A stretch of 34,296 nucleotides of DNA. Source: Eubacterium sp. (GTDB lineage: Bacteria > Bacillota > Clostridia > Lachnospirales > Lachnospiraceae). This document shows, piece by piece, positions 23,347 through 34,296 of this stretch (the stretch's first letter is position 1; every line of letters begins with the position of its first letter). The notes below the pieces were generated by a model. It was not told where the DNA came from. It did not search any database and worked only from the letters and a program-made list of their open reading frames with translations. The stretch is taken from assembly GCA_024683035.1 (NCBI GenBank), contig JAIKYQ010000025.1:1-34296 (forward strand), in the 5' to 3' direction. Both the position numbers and the translations under genes were made by a program.

Positions 23347-23868
23347 ATGGCAGAAGCGAAATGGTATGTGGTTCATACATATTCCGGTTACGAAAATAAA
23401 GTAAAAGCCAATCTCGAGAAAACGATCAACAATCGTCATCTTGAAGAGGAAATTCTGGAAGTCCGCGTCCCCATGGAAGAGATCGTTGAAGTCCGGAACG
23501 GGGCAAAGAAACAGGTCCAGAAAAAAATGTTTCCCGGCTATGTTCTGATCAATATGGTGATGAATGATGACACCTGGTATGTCGTGCGCAATACACGCGG
23601 CGTGACCGGTTTTGTGGGACCGGGTTCCAAACCGGTGCCGCTGTCGGCTGCGGAAATGAAGCCGCTTGGCGTAGATACGGGCGAAAAGCTGGTGATCGAT
23701 CTGGAAGTGGGCGATCAGGTTGTTGTTGTGGGCGGTGCCTGGAAGGATACGACCGGTCTGATCACGGCCATCAACCAGTCCAAACAGACAGTTACCATCA
23801 ATGTAGAGCTGTTCGGCCGTGCGACTCCGGTGGAGATCAGCTTTGCCGAAGTCAGAAAGGTTAGATGA
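23347..23868 (+). CDS. nusG: Transcription termination/antitermination factor NusG
   Basis: The 173-residue product has an N-terminal NGN domain beginning AKWYVVHTYSGYENKVKANLE. This domain contacts the RNA polymerase clamp. A C-terminal KOW domain (VGDQVVVVGGAWKDTTGLITAIN) contacts NusE or ribosomes. The length is standard. GGGCGGGTG precedes the ATG. A 125-bp leader separates it from rplK. Confidence 0.97.
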   Translation: MAEAKWYVVHTYSGYENKVKANLEKTINNRHLEEEILEVRVPMEEIVEVRNGAKKQVQKKMFPGYVLINMVMNDDTWYVVRNTRGVTGFVGPGSKPVPLSAAEMKPLGVDTGEKLVIDLEVGDQVVVVGGAWKDTTGLITAINQSKQTVTINVELFGRATPVEISFAEVRKVR

Positions 23869-23993
23869 TAAGCCGGATGGCGGTGTGCAGCGCACAGGCC
23901 GGGCCGTGTTTATCCATATAGATAGAGAGCACTTGTGTTCTCAACACCCGTGGGAGGGAACATCCCGCCAATACCACATAGGAGGTGCCTGAT
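23869..23993 (+). promoter_or_regulatory. Structured leader of rplK-rplA
   Basis: The 125 bases between nusG and rplK contain three small hairpins. They are TGTGC/GCACA (23884-23896), GTGTT/AACAC (23935-23947) and a six-pair stem around GGGA/TCCC (23950-23968) with loop GGGAACA, ending 11 bases before AGGAGG. Ribosomal protein L1 autoregulates rplK-rplA in many bacteria by binding such leader structures, so the last hairpin is a candidate L1 site. This is inference. I see no good promoter here. Confidence 0.4.
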
Positions 23994-24419
23994 ATGGCAA
24001 AAAAAGTTACTGGTTACATCAAGTTACAGATTCCTGCCGGTAAGGCTACACCTGCTCCGCCTGTCGGACCCGCTCTGGGCCAGCACGGCGTGAACATCGT
24101 GCAGTTCACCAAGGAATTCAACGCAAGAACGGCTGACAAGGGAGATCTGATCATCCCCGTCGTTATCACCGTTTATGCAGACAGAAGCTTCAGCTTCATC
24201 ACGAAGACTCCGCCTGCCGCTGTTCTGATCAAGAAGGCCTGCAATCTGCAGAAAGCTTCCGGCGAACCGAACCGGAACAAGGTCGCCACGATCTCCAAAG
24301 ACAAAATCCGTGAGATCGCCGAAACAAAGATGCCTGATCTGAACGCTGCAAGCATCGAAAGTGCGATGAGCATGATCGCCGGCACAGCACGCTCCATGGG
24401 CGTCGTTGTCGAGGATTGA
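23994..24419 (+). CDS. rplK: 50S ribosomal protein L11
   Basis: A 141-residue protein beginning [23 protein letters not shown], with [14 protein letters not shown] and the C-terminal [24 protein letters not shown] block that binds 23S rRNA at the GTPase centre. The ATG at 23994 is eight bases after AGGAGG; a GTG nine bases upstream overlaps that site and is rejected. It is 16 bp before rplA. Confidence 0.98.
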   Translation: MAKKVTGYIKLQIPAGKATPAPPVGPALGQHGVNIVQFTKEFNARTADKGDLIIPVVITVYADRSFSFITKTPPAAVLIKKACNLQKASGEPNRNKVATISKDKIREIAETKMPDLNAASIESAMSMIAGTARSMGVVVED

Positions 24420-24435
24420 GAAGGAGGACGGAAGA

Positions 24436-25128
24436 ATGAAGCATGGGAAAAAGTATGTAGAAGCTGCCAAGGCCATTGACCGCGGCACGCTGTATGATCC
24501 GGAGCAGGCTATTTCGCTGGCCAAGAAGGTGGCAGTGGCGAAATTTGATGAAACGATCGAAGTGCATCTGCGCACAGGCTGCGACGGCCGTCATGCCGAT
24601 CAGCAGATCCGCGGTGCTGTCGTGCTGCCGAACGGAACCGGCAAAAGTGTCCGTGTTCTGGTTTTTGCAAAAAATGCCAAGGCGGATGAAGCGACGGCTG
24701 CCGGTGCCGATTATGTCGGTGCGGAAGAGCTGATCCCGCGTATCCAGAATGAAGGCTGGATGGATTTCGACGTTGTGGTTGCCACACCGGATATGATGGG
24801 TGTTGTCGGCCGTCTCGGTAAGATCCTCGGCCCCAGAGGCCTGATGCCGAACCCGAAATCCGGAACGGTTACCATGGATGTGACCAAGGCGATCGCGGAT
24901 ATCAAAGCCGGTAAAGTGGAGTATCGTCTGGACAAGAGCAATATCATCCATGTGCCGATCGGAAAAGCTTCCTTCTCGGAAGAAGCCCTGAAAGAAAACT
25001 TTGAGACCCTGATCGGAGCGATCCTGAAGGCTCGTCCGGCTGCCCTGAAAGGACAGTTCCTCAGAAGCGTGGTCATGTCTCCTTCCATGGGCCCCGGGAT
25101 CAAGATCAATCCGGCCAAACTGGCGTAA
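24436..25128 (+). CDS. rplA: 50S ribosomal protein L1
   Basis: A 230-residue L1 protein, [17 protein letters not shown], with [14 protein letters not shown], the L1 signature [14 protein letters not shown] and the C-terminal [20 protein letters not shown]. It binds 23S rRNA at the stalk by the exit site and is the usual translational repressor of rplK-rplA. AAGGAGG lies eight bases before the ATG; the frame is open further upstream but overlaps rplK. A terminator follows, so the operon ends here rather than continuing into rplJ. Confidence 0.98.
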   Translation: MKHGKKYVEAAKAIDRGTLYDPEQAISLAKKVAVAKFDETIEVHLRTGCDGRHADQQIRGAVVLPNGTGKSVRVLVFAKNAKADEATAAGADYVGAEELIPRIQNEGWMDFDVVVATPDMMGVVGRLGKILGPRGLMPNPKSGTVTMDVTKAIADIKAGKVEYRLDKSNIIHVPIGKASFSEEALKENFETLIGAILKARPAALKGQFLRSVVMSPSMGPGIKINPAKLA

Positions 25129-25170
25129 GAACGCTGAAGACAGGCATATCATACAAGACAGAAAAAACAG

Positions 25171-25202
25171 CGGCTGCACGGTTTCAGAGTGCAGCCGTTT
25201 TG
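25171..25202 (+). terminator. Intrinsic terminator after rplA
   Basis: CGGCTGCA (25171-25178) pairs with TGCAGCCG (25190-25197), followed by TTTTGC. It ends 17 bases before the alcohol dehydrogenase start. No separate promoter is visible in that gap, so the dehydrogenase may depend on readthrough. The A-run on the left could make it bidirectional. Confidence 0.88.
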
Positions 25203-25218
25203 CATAGCAGGAGAAAAA

Positions 25219-26382
25219 ATGAATAAGTTTTTCATTCCGACAGAAATCTATTTCGGGGAAAACACCCTGGAAAGACTGACAGAGATCCGCGGATCCCGGA
25301 TCTGCATTGTGGCGGATCCGGTCGTATCCGCAGGGGAATTGATCCAGCCTGTCGTGCGCCCGCTGCGGCAGGCGGGAAAAGAGTATGTGGTTTTTTCCGG
25401 TGTCTCGCCGGATCCTTCGACGGATCTGGTCAGGGATGGTGTAAAGGCTTATGTGACCGGGTGCTGCGACTGTATCATCAGCGTCGGCGGCGGGTCTACG
25501 CTGGATACGGCAAAGGCCATCCGCAAGATCGCATCCGGCATGATGAAACAGACAGATGTGGATCTGATCTGCATTCCCACTACCAGCGGAACGGGCAGTG
25601 AAGTGACGCCCTTTGCGGTCATTTCGGATTTGAAAACGGATGAAAAAGTGCCTCTTATCACACCGGACATGGCGCCTACGGAAGCCATTCTGGATGTGCG
25701 TATGGTAGAGTCCATGCCGCCCGGGATCACGGCGGCGACAGGGATGGATACACTGGCACATGTGTTTGAAGCTTATGTCAGTAAAGGCCATCACGAATTC
25801 TCGGATGCGCTGGCGGAAAAGACCGTTGAGATCTGCGGGACATATCTGTATCGTTCCTATACAGGAAAGGATACGGAAGCACGCAGAAAAATGCAGCTTG
25901 CGGCTACCATGGCCGGGATGGCGTTCGGCTATGTGGGTGTCGGCGCCGCACACAGTATGGCGCACCAGCTGGGTGCGCAGTTCGGCATAATGCACGGACA
26001 GGCTGTAGCCATACTGCTCCCGCTGATCGTGGAATACAATGCCGACCTGCTGGATGAAGTAAAGCAGAAAGACCATCTGCAGAGTAAGGGACAGACCGAG
26101 GAAATACGAAGGCGGTATGCGGCTCTTTCGCGGCGGCTGAATTTGCCGGGGACCGATTCGGAAACCTCTCTTTACGGACTGTGCAGCTGCATCCGCAGGC
26201 TGGCAGCATCCATGCATCTGCCGATGAGCGTACATGAACTGCAGCCGGACCTGACATGGGATGCATACCGGGACCGGATTGGTTCCATGGCAGAAAAGGC
26301 CATGTTGGATCCGTGTACGCAGGCCAATCCGCGTGAGCCTTCCGCAGAAGAATACAGCCGGCTGTATCAGCTGATCTGGTAA
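25219..26382 (+). CDS. Iron-containing alcohol dehydrogenase (PduQ-like)
   Basis: The 387-residue group III alcohol dehydrogenase has an N-terminal nucleotide-binding part with SVGGGSTLDTAKAI and IPTTSGTGSEVT. Its all-helical metal domain supplies ligands Asp177, His181, His245 and His259, with the same spacing as in FucO. Overall it resembles the 1-propanol dehydrogenase PduQ (ISDPDKG-like loop, ATGMDTLAHVFEAY, HQLGAQFGIMHG). The likely reaction is reduction of an aldehyde such as propionaldehyde or lactaldehyde with NADH. The ATG at 25219 follows AGGAG; the GTG 30 bases upstream falls inside the terminator. It is unusually placed between rplA and rplJ. No encapsulation peptide is obvious. 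Confidence 0.92.
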   Translation: MNKFFIPTEIYFGENTLERLTEIRGSRICIVADPVVSAGELIQPVVRPLRQAGKEYVVFSGVSPDPSTDLVRDGVKAYVTGCCDCIISVGGGSTLDTAKAIRKIASGMMKQTDVDLICIPTTSGTGSEVTPFAVISDLKTDEKVPLITPDMAPTEAILDVRMVESMPPGITAATGMDTLAHVFEAYVSKGHHEFSDALAEKTVEICGTYLYRSYTGKDTEARRKMQLAATMAGMAFGYVGVGAAHSMAHQLGAQFGIMHGQAVAILLPLIVEYNADLLDEVKQKDHLQSKGQTEEIRRRYAALSRRLNLPGTDSETSLYGLCSCIRRLAASMHLPMSVHELQPDLTWDAYRDRIGSMAEKAMLDPCTQANPREPSAEEYSRLYQLIW

Positions 26383-26416
26383 GACCCGAAAGCATTCGAA
26401 AATGCGCTGCTTACGC

Positions 26417-26445
26417 TTGACAAGGCAAAAACAGAATGGTACTAT
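26417..26445 (+). promoter_or_regulatory. Promoter of rplJ-rplL
   Basis: Perfect TTGACA (26417-26422), 17 bp, TACTAT (26440-26445) with an upstream TG (26437-26438) forming an extended -10. Transcription would start near 26452, just before the L10 leader element. Confidence 0.7.
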
Positions 26446-26454
26446 ACCATCTGT

Positions 26455-26530
26455 ATCACGCCGAAGACAGCAGGTGTCCCTTCGGGGACGTAAGCGAAGC
26501 GCCTGCCGAGGATGTAGATTTTTCCGGATG
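26455..26530 (+). ncRNA. Ribosomal protein L10 leader RNA
   Basis: The block CCGAAGACAGCAGGTG (26461-26476) and the paired CCTGCCGAGGATGTAG (26502-26517) match the Firmicute L10 leader that binds the L10-L12 complex. GCAGG (26470-26474) pairs with CCTGC (26502-26506), and an arm in between is capped by GTCCC-TTCG-GGGAC (26476-26489). Bound L10(L12)4 is expected to favour the downstream terminator, giving feedback on rplJ-rplL. Confidence 0.88.
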
Positions 26531-26538
26531 GATGATCT

Positions 26539-26566
26539 CCCCGTGTCTTTGGGCACGGGGTTTTTT
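26539..26566 (+). terminator. Attenuation terminator in the rplJ leader
   Basis: CCCCGTG (26539-26545), 8-base loop, CACGGGG (26554-26560), then six T. It lies about 170 bases before rplJ, directly after the L10 leader element, as expected for L10-dependent attenuation. Confidence 0.92.
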
Positions 26567-26737
26567 GCGCGATAAGCCGTCAAGCGGCTGCCGAGCTTGC
26601 TCGGGCAGACAATGGACGGCCAACGTACATCGAAGCGGCTTTGCCGCGAGATGTGCGCAGAGCGCAGGAAAGAACAGGAGTTCTTTCCGTTACCTCCGCT
26701 CAGCGTGAAACAAATAAGAAAAGGAGGAAAACAGATC
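26567..26737 (+). promoter_or_regulatory. Long structured rplJ leader after the attenuator
   Basis: The 171 bases between attenuator and rplJ hold several hairpins: CTGCCGAG/CTCGGGCAG around 26588-26610, GCGGC-TTT-GCCGC (26635-26647), and a perfect GAAAGAAC/GTTCTTTC stem (26668-26687). No T-run follows any of them. I see no gene in this stretch; an open frame that crosses it merges into rplJ without its own ribosome binding site. Confidence 0.5.
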
Positions 26738-27286
26738 ATGGCAAAAGTAGAACTGAAAAGACCGGTCGTGGAAGAGATCGGAAATGTGATCGCGGATGCA
26801 AAGGCTGTCCTGCTGGTCAATTACAGCGGACTGAATGTTGCGCAGGATACAGAACTGCGTAAGGGCCTTCGCGAAGCCAACATCACATACAAGGTCTTCA
26901 AAAACACGATGATGAACTTTGCGTTTGAAGGTACGGCATGTGAAGAGCTGCGGCAGCATCTGCAGGGCACCAACGCCCTGGCGGTTTCCAAAGAAGATGC
27001 TACGGCACCGGCACGTGTACTGGCCGCTTTCGCAAAAAAGAATCCGCAGCTTGAACTGGTTGCCGGTATCGTAGAGGGTGATTATTATGATACCAACGGC
27101 GTACAGGCACTGTCTTCAATCCCGACACGCGAAGTCCTGCTGGGCAGATTGTTCGGCAGCATGCAGGGAACGATCGCAGGCTTTGCCCGCGTCCTGAACC
27201 AGATTGCGGAAAACGGCGGCGCTGCTGCCGCTCCGGCAAAAGAAGCCGCACCTGCCGAAGAAGCTGCTCCGGCAGAGGCCGAATAA
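26738..27286 (+). CDS. rplJ: 50S ribosomal protein L10
   Basis: A 182-residue stalk-base protein beginning MAKVELKRPVVEEIGNVIADAK, with the rRNA-binding N-terminal domain (YSGLNVAQDTELR, YKVFKNTMMNFA). A C-terminal helix binds L7/L12 dimers, and the tail is Ala/Glu/Pro-rich (PAKEAAPAEEAAPAEAE). AAGGAGG lies ten bases before the ATG. It has its own promoter and L10 leader and is separated from rplK-rplA by the alcohol dehydrogenase. rplL follows after 40 bp. Confidence 0.97.
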   Translation: MAKVELKRPVVEEIGNVIADAKAVLLVNYSGLNVAQDTELRKGLREANITYKVFKNTMMNFAFEGTACEELRQHLQGTNALAVSKEDATAPARVLAAFAKKNPQLELVAGIVEGDYYDTNGVQALSSIPTREVLLGRLFGSMQGTIAGFARVLNQIAENGGAAAAPAKEAAPAEEAAPAEAE

Positions 27287-27326
27287 CAGCCTAACCAAAC
27301 AAGAATAATATCAGGAGGAAAATATA

Positions 27327-27704
27327 ATGGCAAAACTGACTACTGAAGAATTTATTGCAGCGATCAAAGAGCTGTCTGTTCTGGAACTGAATGAACTTGT
27401 CAAAGCCTGCGAAGAAGAATTCGGCGTTTCCGCCGCGGCGGGTGTTGTTGTGGCTGCCGGCGGTGCCGGTGAAGAAGCCGCTGTCGAAGAGAAAGATGAA
27501 TTTGATGTTGAGCTGACCGAGATCGGCCCGAACAAAGTCAAAGTCATCAAGGTCGTCCGCGAAGTCACCGGCCTGGGCCTGAAAGAGGCGAAGGATCTGG
27601 TCGACAATGCGCCGAAGATCGTCAAGGAAGCTGCTTCCAAGGTCGAAGCGGAAGAGCTGAAAGCCAAACTGGAAGCCGAAGGCGCCAAGATCACACTGAA
27701 GTAA
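27327..27704 (+). CDS. rplL: 50S ribosomal protein L7/L12
   Basis: A 125-residue stalk protein. The N-terminal dimerisation region ([25 protein letters not shown]) is joined by an Ala/Gly-rich hinge (about 40-55) to the factor-binding domain ([25 protein letters not shown] ... [13 protein letters not shown]). It recruits translation GTPases. CAGGAGG lies eight bases before the ATG, and a strong terminator follows the stop. Confidence 0.98.
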   Translation: MAKLTTEEFIAAIKELSVLELNELVKACEEEFGVSAAAGVVVAAGGAGEEAAVEEKDEFDVELTEIGPNKVKVIKVVREVTGLGLKEAKDLVDNAPKIVKEAASKVEAEELKAKLEAEGAKITLK

Positions 27705-27722
27705 GAAAAAAGGCAGAAAAAC

Positions 27723-27765
27723 AGCAGGTGGAAAGGGGAAAACCGCTTTCCATCTGCTTTTTTTT
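27723..27765 (+). terminator. Intrinsic terminator after rplL
   Basis: A 13-bp stem (27723-27735 with 27746-27758, one G-T pair), then eight T in total. It separates rplJL from the exported protein gene and shows that rpoBC is not read from the rplJ promoter without readthrough. Confidence 0.93.
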
Positions 27766-27894
27766 GCTTTTTTTTATTTGGTGGGGACCACAATCCCTAG
27801 TAAGAGAAGAGGCAAAAACCGGCAGATATTGTGGCATGAATGTTAAATTTGTATCGTAAATATTTCAAAATCGGGCGGTGTTTGTAAAAAAAGC

Positions 27895-27923
27895 TTCAAA
27901 AATTGGGACAGGTATGGTATAAT
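27895..27923 (+). promoter_or_regulatory. Promoter of the coiled-coil/3D-domain protein gene
   Basis: TTCAAA (27895-27900), 17 bp, perfect TATAAT (27918-27923) with TG one base before it (extended -10). Transcription would begin near 27930, leaving a leader of about 50 bases. The stretch from the rplL terminator to this promoter (27766-27894) is AT-rich, and I see nothing else in it. Confidence 0.8.
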
Positions 27924-27948
27924 CATCAACAAATGGGAGTATACATAG

Positions 27949-27975
27949 TTACCTCAGGGGGAAATGATGAGGTAA
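27949..27975 (+). promoter_or_regulatory. Inverted repeat that buries the ribosome binding site of the 3D-domain gene
   Basis: TTACCTCA (27949-27956) and TGAGGTAA (27968-27975) are perfectly complementary with an 11-base loop. The GAGG that would serve as Shine-Dalgarno for the ATG at 27982 is in the right arm, so the mRNA hairpin would hide it. The same palindrome could instead be a repressor operator downstream of the start site. Confidence 0.65.
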
Positions 27976-27981
27976 ACGTGT

Positions 27982-29217
27982 ATGAAGATTATGAAAAAAA
28001 CAGCAATATCTGTTTTGATCGCAGGAGTTTTATCTTTGTTGGTGTTTCCTTCTTTTGCCGTTGCAGAAGAAGCGGGCGGTACCGTAGAAGAAGCGGGAAA
28101 TACCATCACGTCGCTGGTAACAGTACAGGAACGTCTGGATGCGATCGAAGCACAAAAGGGCGAATCAGAAGCCTATCTTACCGAGCTGGAGTCACAGCTT
28201 AACGATCTCACCGGACAGTTAACGAATCTGCAGGAGCAGTACAGCGCGAAACGTGCTGAACTGGATACTGTCAGTGCGCAGCTGGCTGATGCGGAGCAGG
28301 ATGAAGAAAGACAGCGCGAAAATATGGCGCTGCGGATCCAGTATATGTATGAAAACTCAACCGGCAACGGGCTGCTGGATTCGGTTTTTTCTACAGGTGG
28401 CTTTCAGGATATCCTGACCAGGGCGGCCAATATCCGTGAACTGTCGGAATTCGACCGCAAGATGCTGGAACAGTACGAAGAAGTCTGCAGAGAGATCGAA
28501 GAGAAACGCTCCAAAGTGGAGAAAGAGCAGGCCGAGATCAAGAAACTGGAAGATGAGAGCGTAAGAAAACGTTCCGAGATCCAGACGATCTATGAAGAAA
28601 CGCAGGATGATATCCGCGAAATGGCCGCTTCGATCGAAGAAGGGCACGAAGAAGAGGCACGTCTGCTGGCGTCGATCCAGCAGCAGGAAAGCCAGCTGGC
28701 TGTGTGGTTTGTGTCTGCGGCAGATGAAGTGGCAGCAGCAGACAGCGCGGCAGCAGGAACTGTTACCGCGGAAACTGCAGTGGAGGCGATCCAGCAGGCA
28801 GTCGAAGATGTAGTGCCGGAGCAGGCAGAAACAGAAGCGGCTCCCGCCGCAGAATCGACAGATGCGGCAGCGGCACCGGAAGAAAGTGCAGCGCCGGAGT
28901 CGACCGTGCCGGCCACAACATGGGAAGGTTCCGTGCTGACCCGGATCGGCGGCGTCAATCAGGGACCGAGCGGAAAAGAGACCTATTATAATCTGAACAT
29001 GTCCGGCGTGATCAATATCATGCGCAATATGGGCAATACAGATCAGTACTGGGTACGGGACGACGGTGTCAAGATGCTGGGCGATTATGTCATGGTTGCG
29101 GCAGATCTGGAGACACATGAACGCGGCTCGATCGTAGAAAGCAGTCTGGGGCAGGCCATTGTGGTAGATACCGGCTGCCTGGAAAAAGATCAGCTGGATA
29201 TTGCAACCTGCTGGTAA
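27982..29217 (+). CDS. Exported coiled-coil protein with C-terminal 3D-type domain (probable cell-wall enzyme)
   Basis: The 411-residue protein has a Sec signal peptide (cleavage after about residue 28, FAVA). A long PcsB/EnvC-like coiled coil follows (about 40-235), then an Ala/Glu/Pro/Thr-rich linker (about 245-315). The C-terminal domain (about 318-411) resembles the 3D domain of clostridial lytic enzymes. Its three signature Asp residues appear as Asp375 in AADLE, Asp396 in VDTG and Asp406 in LDIA. 3D domains share the double-psi barrel of MltA-type lytic transglycosylases, so peptidoglycan cleavage is likely but unproven. The gene has its own promoter and terminator between rplL and rpoB, and its ribosome binding site lies in a hairpin. 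Confidence 0.82.
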   Translation: MKIMKKTAISVLIAGVLSLLVFPSFAVAEEAGGTVEEAGNTITSLVTVQERLDAIEAQKGESEAYLTELESQLNDLTGQLTNLQEQYSAKRAELDTVSAQLADAEQDEERQRENMALRIQYMYENSTGNGLLDSVFSTGGFQDILTRAANIRELSEFDRKMLEQYEEVCREIEEKRSKVEKEQAEIKKLEDESVRKRSEIQTIYEETQDDIREMAASIEEGHEEEARLLASIQQQESQLAVWFVSAADEVAAADSAAAGTVTAETAVEAIQQAVEDVVPEQAETEAAPAAESTDAAAAPEESAAPESTVPATTWEGSVLTRIGGVNQGPSGKETYYNLNMSGVINIMRNMGNTDQYWVRDDGVKMLGDYVMVAADLETHERGSIVESSLGQAIVVDTGCLEKDQLDIATCW

Positions 29218-29263
29218 ACGTGTGAAGCCGGAAGGCACTATATTGAATTTGATGTGAATAAAA

Positions 29264-29315
29264 ACAGAGGGCATGGGTTATTTCCTGCGGGAGAAACTGT
29301 GCACTCTGTCTTTTT
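29264..29315 (+). terminator. Intrinsic terminator after the 3D-domain gene
   Basis: ACAGAG (29264-29269) pairs with CTCTGT (29304-29309), with extra GCA/TGC pairing inside and a large loop, followed by CTTTTT. It is weaker than the other terminators here because of the loop size. Confidence 0.6.
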
Positions 29316-29360
29316 GTGCATGATTATTAAAACTAAATTCAAAGATTATTAAAATTTTGT

Positions 29361-29389
29361 TTGACACGGTTGACAGGCTGTGTTATTCT
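29361..29389 (+). promoter_or_regulatory. Promoter of rpoB-rpoC
   Basis: Perfect TTGACA (29361-29366), 17 bp, TATTCT (29384-29389), preceded by an AT-rich UP-like tract (29326-29360). A second TTGACA (29370-29375) lies inside the spacer. rpoBC therefore has its own promoter, with a leader of about 65 bases. Confidence 0.82.
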
Positions 29390-29460
29390 TAACAATGCTC
29401 TAAATTGGCGGGTTATGCCTTTTTGTATCAAAAAACACATCACACGAGGGGTGAGCGTCT

Positions 29461-34296
<4,836 letters not shown>

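Noticed and set aside
24229-26820. 863-codon minus-strand frame across rplA and the alcohol dehydrogenase
   Set aside because: It runs across several plus-strand genes, terminators and the L10 leader, with no ribosome binding site or domain.

Overview
The window looks like a chromosomal segment of an anaerobic Firmicute of class Clostridia, most likely Lachnospiraceae or a close relative. The signs are moderate GC, strong AGGAGG-type ribosome binding sites, canonical TTGACA/TATAAT promoters, the order rpmG-secE-nusG-rplK-rplA ... rplJ-rplL ... rpoB-rpoC, the pth-mfd pair, CobW-type GTPases, corrinoid-linked one-carbon enzymes and a bacterial microcompartment shell protein. This placement rests on gene content and style only.

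Layout. 1-200: the end of an unidentified reading frame and a repeat that recurs at 15.7-15.9 kb. 0.2-3.1 kb: pepD dipeptidase (minus strand), a zinc-ribbon membrane protein and a small conserved protein. 3.2-9.3 kb: a probable operon of a His-rich CobW GTPase, a second GTPase fused to a YcgQ-like (DUF1980/TIGR03943) domain, pth and mfd. 9.3-14.0 kb: a SurA/PrsA-like lipoprotein, lgt, a P1B-ATPase-like protein that has lost its catalytic motifs, and serine acetyltransferase. 14.0-15.6 kb: a class II aldolase with a C-terminal encapsulation-like peptide and a microcompartment shell protein, a small satellite microcompartment locus. 15.6-16.1 kb: a noncoding region holding a 192-bp palindromic element. 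16.1-18.9 kb: cysK, an O-acetylhomoserine sulfhydrylase and an Rrf2 regulator. 19.0-20.7 kb: a methyltetrahydrofolate methyltransferase and a MetF-like protein. 20.7-22.8 kb: a second Rrf2 regulator, divergent from nifS-iscU. 22.8 kb to the end: the ribosomal protein and RNA polymerase cluster, interrupted by an iron-containing alcohol dehydrogenase between rplA and rplJ and by a coiled-coil/3D-domain exported protein between rplL and rpoB.

How the genes fit together. Serine acetyltransferase, CysK and the sulfhydrylase make cysteine or homocysteine from sulfide. NifS and IscU spend cysteine on Fe-S clusters. Two Rrf2 regulators with the same C-x7-C-x5-C spacing flank these genes, and similar inverted repeats (CCTA-N9-TAGG) lie on the cysK and nifS promoters, suggesting shared sulfur/Fe-S control. 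The aldolase, shell protein and PduQ-like alcohol dehydrogenase would fit fucose/rhamnose catabolism in a microcompartment, but the aldehyde dehydrogenase, phosphotransacylase and other shell proteins are not in this window.

The observations I rate highest are the catalytically dead P-type ATPase-like protein, the GTPase-YcgQ fusion, the satellite microcompartment pair (basic N-terminal extension and an Arg in the shell pore loop), the shared Rrf2-type operators and the palindromic repeat element.
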